64,000 nt of DNA from Hamadaea sp. (GTDB lineage: Bacteria > Actinomycetota > Actinomycetes > Mycobacteriales > Micromonosporaceae). The notes below the pieces were generated by a model. That model was not told the origin of the DNA. It saw only the letters and a program-made list of their open reading frames with translations, and did no database searches. Both the position numbers and the translations under genes were made by a program. Shown one piece after another: positions 61,850 through 64,000 of the stretch (the first letter of the stretch is position 1; every line of letters starts with the position of its first letter). The stretch spans positions 57,951 to 121,950 of the forward strand of contig NZ_JABFVK010000018.1 of assembly GCF_013362815.1 (NCBI RefSeq), given 5' to 3'.

Positions 61850-64000
61850 TCAGACGCGCGGCTTTTCGCGCATCTCGTAGCTCTCGATGATGTCGCCGAT
61901 CTGCGGGCTGCCGAAGCCGCCCAGCGTCAGACCACACTCGAAGCCCTCGCGCACCTCGGTCGCGTCGTCCTTGAACCGCTTGAGCGACGTGATCGTGACG
62001 TTCTCCGCCACGACCGTGCCCTCGCGGATGACGCGCGCCTTGGCGTTGCGCCGAAGGAGCCCGTCGCGGACGATACAACCCGCGATGAGACCGATCTTGG
62101 ACGAGCGGAACACCTCGCGGATCTCCGCCGAACCCAGCGCAGCCTCCTCGAAGACCGGCTTGAGCATGCCCTTGAGGGCCGCCTCGATCTCCTCGATGGC
62201 CTGGTAGATGACCGTGTAGTACCGGATCTCCACGCCATTGCGGTCGGCCATCTCGCGCGCCGACTGCATCGGGCGAACGTTGAAGCCGATGATGATCGCC
62301 GTCGAGTCGGCCGAGGCCGACGCCAGGTTGACGTCGCTCTCGGTGATCGCACCGACGCCCCGGTGGATGATCCGCAGCTGGATCTCGTCCGGAATCGGCA
62401 GCTTGACCAGCGCGTCTTCCAGAGCTTCCACCGAACCGGCGACGTCGCCCTTGATGATGAGGTCGAGCGTGGTGCGCTCGCCTTCCTTGATCTTCTCGAG
62501 CAGCGTCTCCAGCGTCGCCCGGCCGGCCAGTCGCGCCTGCTCGGCCGCCCGCTTACGGGCCTGCCGCTGCTCGGCGATCTGGCGTACCGTCCGGTCGTCG
62601 TCGGCGGCGAGGAACGTGTCGCCCGCACCCGGCACCGCGGTCAGACCGAGGACCAGGACCGGACGGGCCGGACCCGCCTCCGGAACCGGCTGCATGTTCT
62701 CGTCGAGCATCGCCCGGACCCGGCCGTACGCGTTGCCGGCCACGATCGAGTCGCCGACTCGCAGCGTGCCCCGGTTGACGAGGACCGTGGCCACCGGGCC
62801 GCGTCCCTTGTCGAGGTGCGCCTCGATCGCGATGCCCTGCGCGTTGCCGTCGATCGGCGCCCGCAGGTCGAGGGAAGCGTCGGCGGTCAGGAGCACCGCT
62901 TCCAGCAGCCCGTCGATGTTGATCCGGCTCTTCGCGGAGATGTCGACGAACATGGTGTCGCCGCCGTACTCCTCGGCCACCAGCCCGTACTCGGTGAGCT
63001 GCTGGCGCACCTTGCCCGGGTTGGCCTCCGGCTTGTCGACCTTGTTCACCGCCACCACGATCGGCACGTCGGCCGCCTTGGCGTGGTTGAGCGCCTCGAT
63101 GGTCTGCGGCATCACGCCGTCGTCCGCCGCGACGACCAGGACCACGATGTCGGTGGCCTGGGCGCCACGGGCACGCATGGCGGTGAACGCCTCGTGACCC
63201 GGGGTGTCGATGAAGGTCAGCGCCCGGTCTTCACCCTCGTGCTCGACGTGCACCTGGTACGCGCCGATGTGCTGGGTGATTCCGCCGGCCTCGCCCTCGA
63301 CGACGTTCGCCGACCGGATCGCGTCCAGCAGCTTCGTCTTACCGTGGTCGACGTGACCCATGACGGTCACCACCGGCGGCCGGACGACCAGACGCTCCTC
63401 GTCGACGTCGGCGTCGAGGTCGATGTTGAACTGCGCGAGCAGCTCGCGGTCTTCCTCCTCCGGGCTGACGATCTGGAGATCGAAGCCCAGGTGCTCGCCG
63501 AGCAGCATCAGCGTGTCGTCGCTGCACGACTGCGTCGCCGTGACCATCTCGCCCAGGTTGAACATCTCCTGGACCAGCGAGCCGGGGTTGGCGTTGATGC
63601 GGTCGGCGAAGTCCGACAGCGAAGCGCCACGCGGCAGCCGGATGATCTGGCCGTTGCCCCGCGGAGCGCCCGAGCTCATCGTCGGCGCCGACAGGTTGTC
63701 GAACTCTTGACGCCGCTGCTTCTTGCTCTTCCGACCGCGCGAGGGCCGGCCACCGGGACGCCCGAAGGCACCCGCTGCGCCACCACCGCGACCACGGCCG
63801 CCGCCACCACCGGGACGGCCACCGCCGCCTACCGGTGCACCGCCGCCACCACCAGGGCCGCCGCGGTAACCAGTGCCCGTACCGGCACCAGCGCCACCGC
63901 CGCCACCGGGACCGCCGCGGTAGCCACCGCCACCGCCGGCACCGCCACCGGGACCGCCGCGGAAGCCACCGCCACCGCCGGCACCGCCACCAGGGCCGCC
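61850..64000 (-). CDS. infB: Translation initiation factor IF-2 (5' end outside window)
   Basis: IF-2 is the GTPase that brings initiator tRNA to the ribosome. The frame is open from the stop at 61850 to the window edge (716 residues visible) and the start is not in the window. The visible N-terminal part is Gly-rich with repeats of the type [14 protein letters not shown] / [14 protein letters not shown], then a basic [16 protein letters not shown] segment. The IF2_N domain follows ([20 protein letters not shown]). The GTPase motifs are GHVDHGKT (near 63340-63358), DTPGHE and NKVD, with domains II-IV after them. The internal ATG at 63679 lies after the conserved [10 protein letters not shown] segment and is not the true start. 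Confidence 0.97.
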   Translation of the reverse strand, partial: GGPGGGAGGGGGFRGGPGGGAGGGGGYRGGPGGGGGAGAGTGTGYRGGPGGGGGAPVGGGGRPGGGGGRGRGGGAAGAFGRPGGRPSRGRKSKKQRRQEFDNLSAPTMSSGAPRGNGQIIRLPRGASLSDFADRINANPGSLVQEMFNLGEMVTATQSCSDDTLMLLGEHLGFDLQIVSPEEEDRELLAQFNIDLDADVDEERLVVRPPVVTVMGHVDHGKTKLLDAIRSANVVEGEAGGITQHIGAYQVHVEHEGEDRALTFIDTPGHEAFTAMRARGAQATDIVVLVVAADDGVMPQTIEALNHAKAADVPIVVAVNKVDKPEANPGKVRQQLTEYGLVAEEYGGDTMFVDISAKSRINIDGLLEAVLLTADASLDLRAPIDGNAQGIAIEAHLDKGRGPVATVLVNRGTLRVGDSIVAGNAYGRVRAMLDENMQPVPEAGPARPVLVLGLTAVPGAGDTFLAADDDRTVRQIAEQRQARKRAAEQARLAGRATLETLLEKIKEGERTTLDLIIKGDVAGSVEALEDALVKLPIPDEIQLRIIHRGVGAITESDVNLASASADSTAIIIGFNVRPMQSAREMADRNGVEIRYYTVIYQAIEEIEAALKGMLKPVFEEAALGSAEIREVFRSSKIGLIAGCIVRDGLLRRNAKARVIREGTVVAENVTITSLKRFKDDATEVREGFECGLTLGGFGSPQIGDIIESYEMREKPRV

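Overview
The window is high-GC DNA (not counted, but G/C dominates third codon positions) with many GTG starts. Its gene order is that of an actinobacterial chromosome. The block infB - DUF503 - rbfA - nrnA - MATE - truB - ribF - rpsO - pnp - M16 peptidase - dapB - thyX - dapA - rnj - ftsK - rimO - pgsA - pncC - clgR-like - DUF3046/recA/recX - rny - gluABCD - miaB - miaA - dapF is a conserved actinobacterial core. Protein details (MQRWRG start of RibF, RHH + DUF4097 pair, DUF6186-like and DUF4184 neighbours) suggest a Micromonosporaceae-type organism. That placement is inference from memory, not from a search.

Layout. 1-4.4 kb: 3' end of a malic enzyme, two tandem-repeat arrays, dapF-miaA (minus) and a three-repeat DUF349 protein. 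4.4-11.2 kb: miaB and citrate synthase (minus), then the glutamate ABC importer gluABCD (plus). 11.2-15.7 kb: RNase Y, recX, recA and DUF3046 (minus), with a DNA-damage type recA promoter. 15.7-20.2 kb: an MFS transporter, a MocR-type regulator and, divergent from it, a fused PNPOx-like/GNAT protein. 20.3-26.8 kb (plus): the Lhr helicase, an acyltransferase and a SAM hydrolase. 27.1-38.5 kb (minus): clgR-like regulator, pncC, NAT, pgsA, rimO, ltrA, ftsK, rnj, dapA, thyX. 38.6-40.0 kb (plus): an RHH protein and a DUF4097 protein. 40.2-53.4 kb (mostly minus): DUF2752, a YcaQ-like glycosylase, GT87, dapB, M16, pnp, rpsO, ribF, a large membrane protein and truB. 53.4-64 kb (minus): M23 peptidase, MATE, small membrane proteins, nrnA, rbfA, DUF503, a TRM11-like methyltransferase, two unknown proteins and the 3' part of infB.

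The genes are nearly all housekeeping: RNA processing and decay (RNase Y, RNase J, PNPase, NrnA), ribosome maturation and tRNA modification (MiaA, MiaB, RimO, RbfA, TruB, TRM11-like, IF2), lysine/DAP synthesis (DapA, DapB, DapF), DNA repair and segregation (RecA, RecX, Lhr, YcaQ-like, FtsK) and envelope functions. I found no tRNA, rRNA, CRISPR array, IS element or prophage.

The unusual content is between the genes. A set of short palindromes, each bounded by GATC on both sides and 48-62 bp from GATC to GATC, sits in intergenic gaps. Four copies of one 50-bp element occur at 4.3, 19.7, 40.1 and 61.7 kb. Two of them are exact reverse complements over 66 bp, and one carries its 30-bp core inverted relative to its arms. 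A second, 56-bp element occurs twice. At 40.0-40.2 kb one 50-bp element sits at the centre of a roughly 200-bp palindrome. Short tandem repeats also abut the 3' ends of several genes, and a hairpin repeat is duplicated in frame at the start of the M16 peptidase. This resembles a family of non-autonomous (REP/MITE-like) palindromic elements, and it is the best candidate here for something undescribed.
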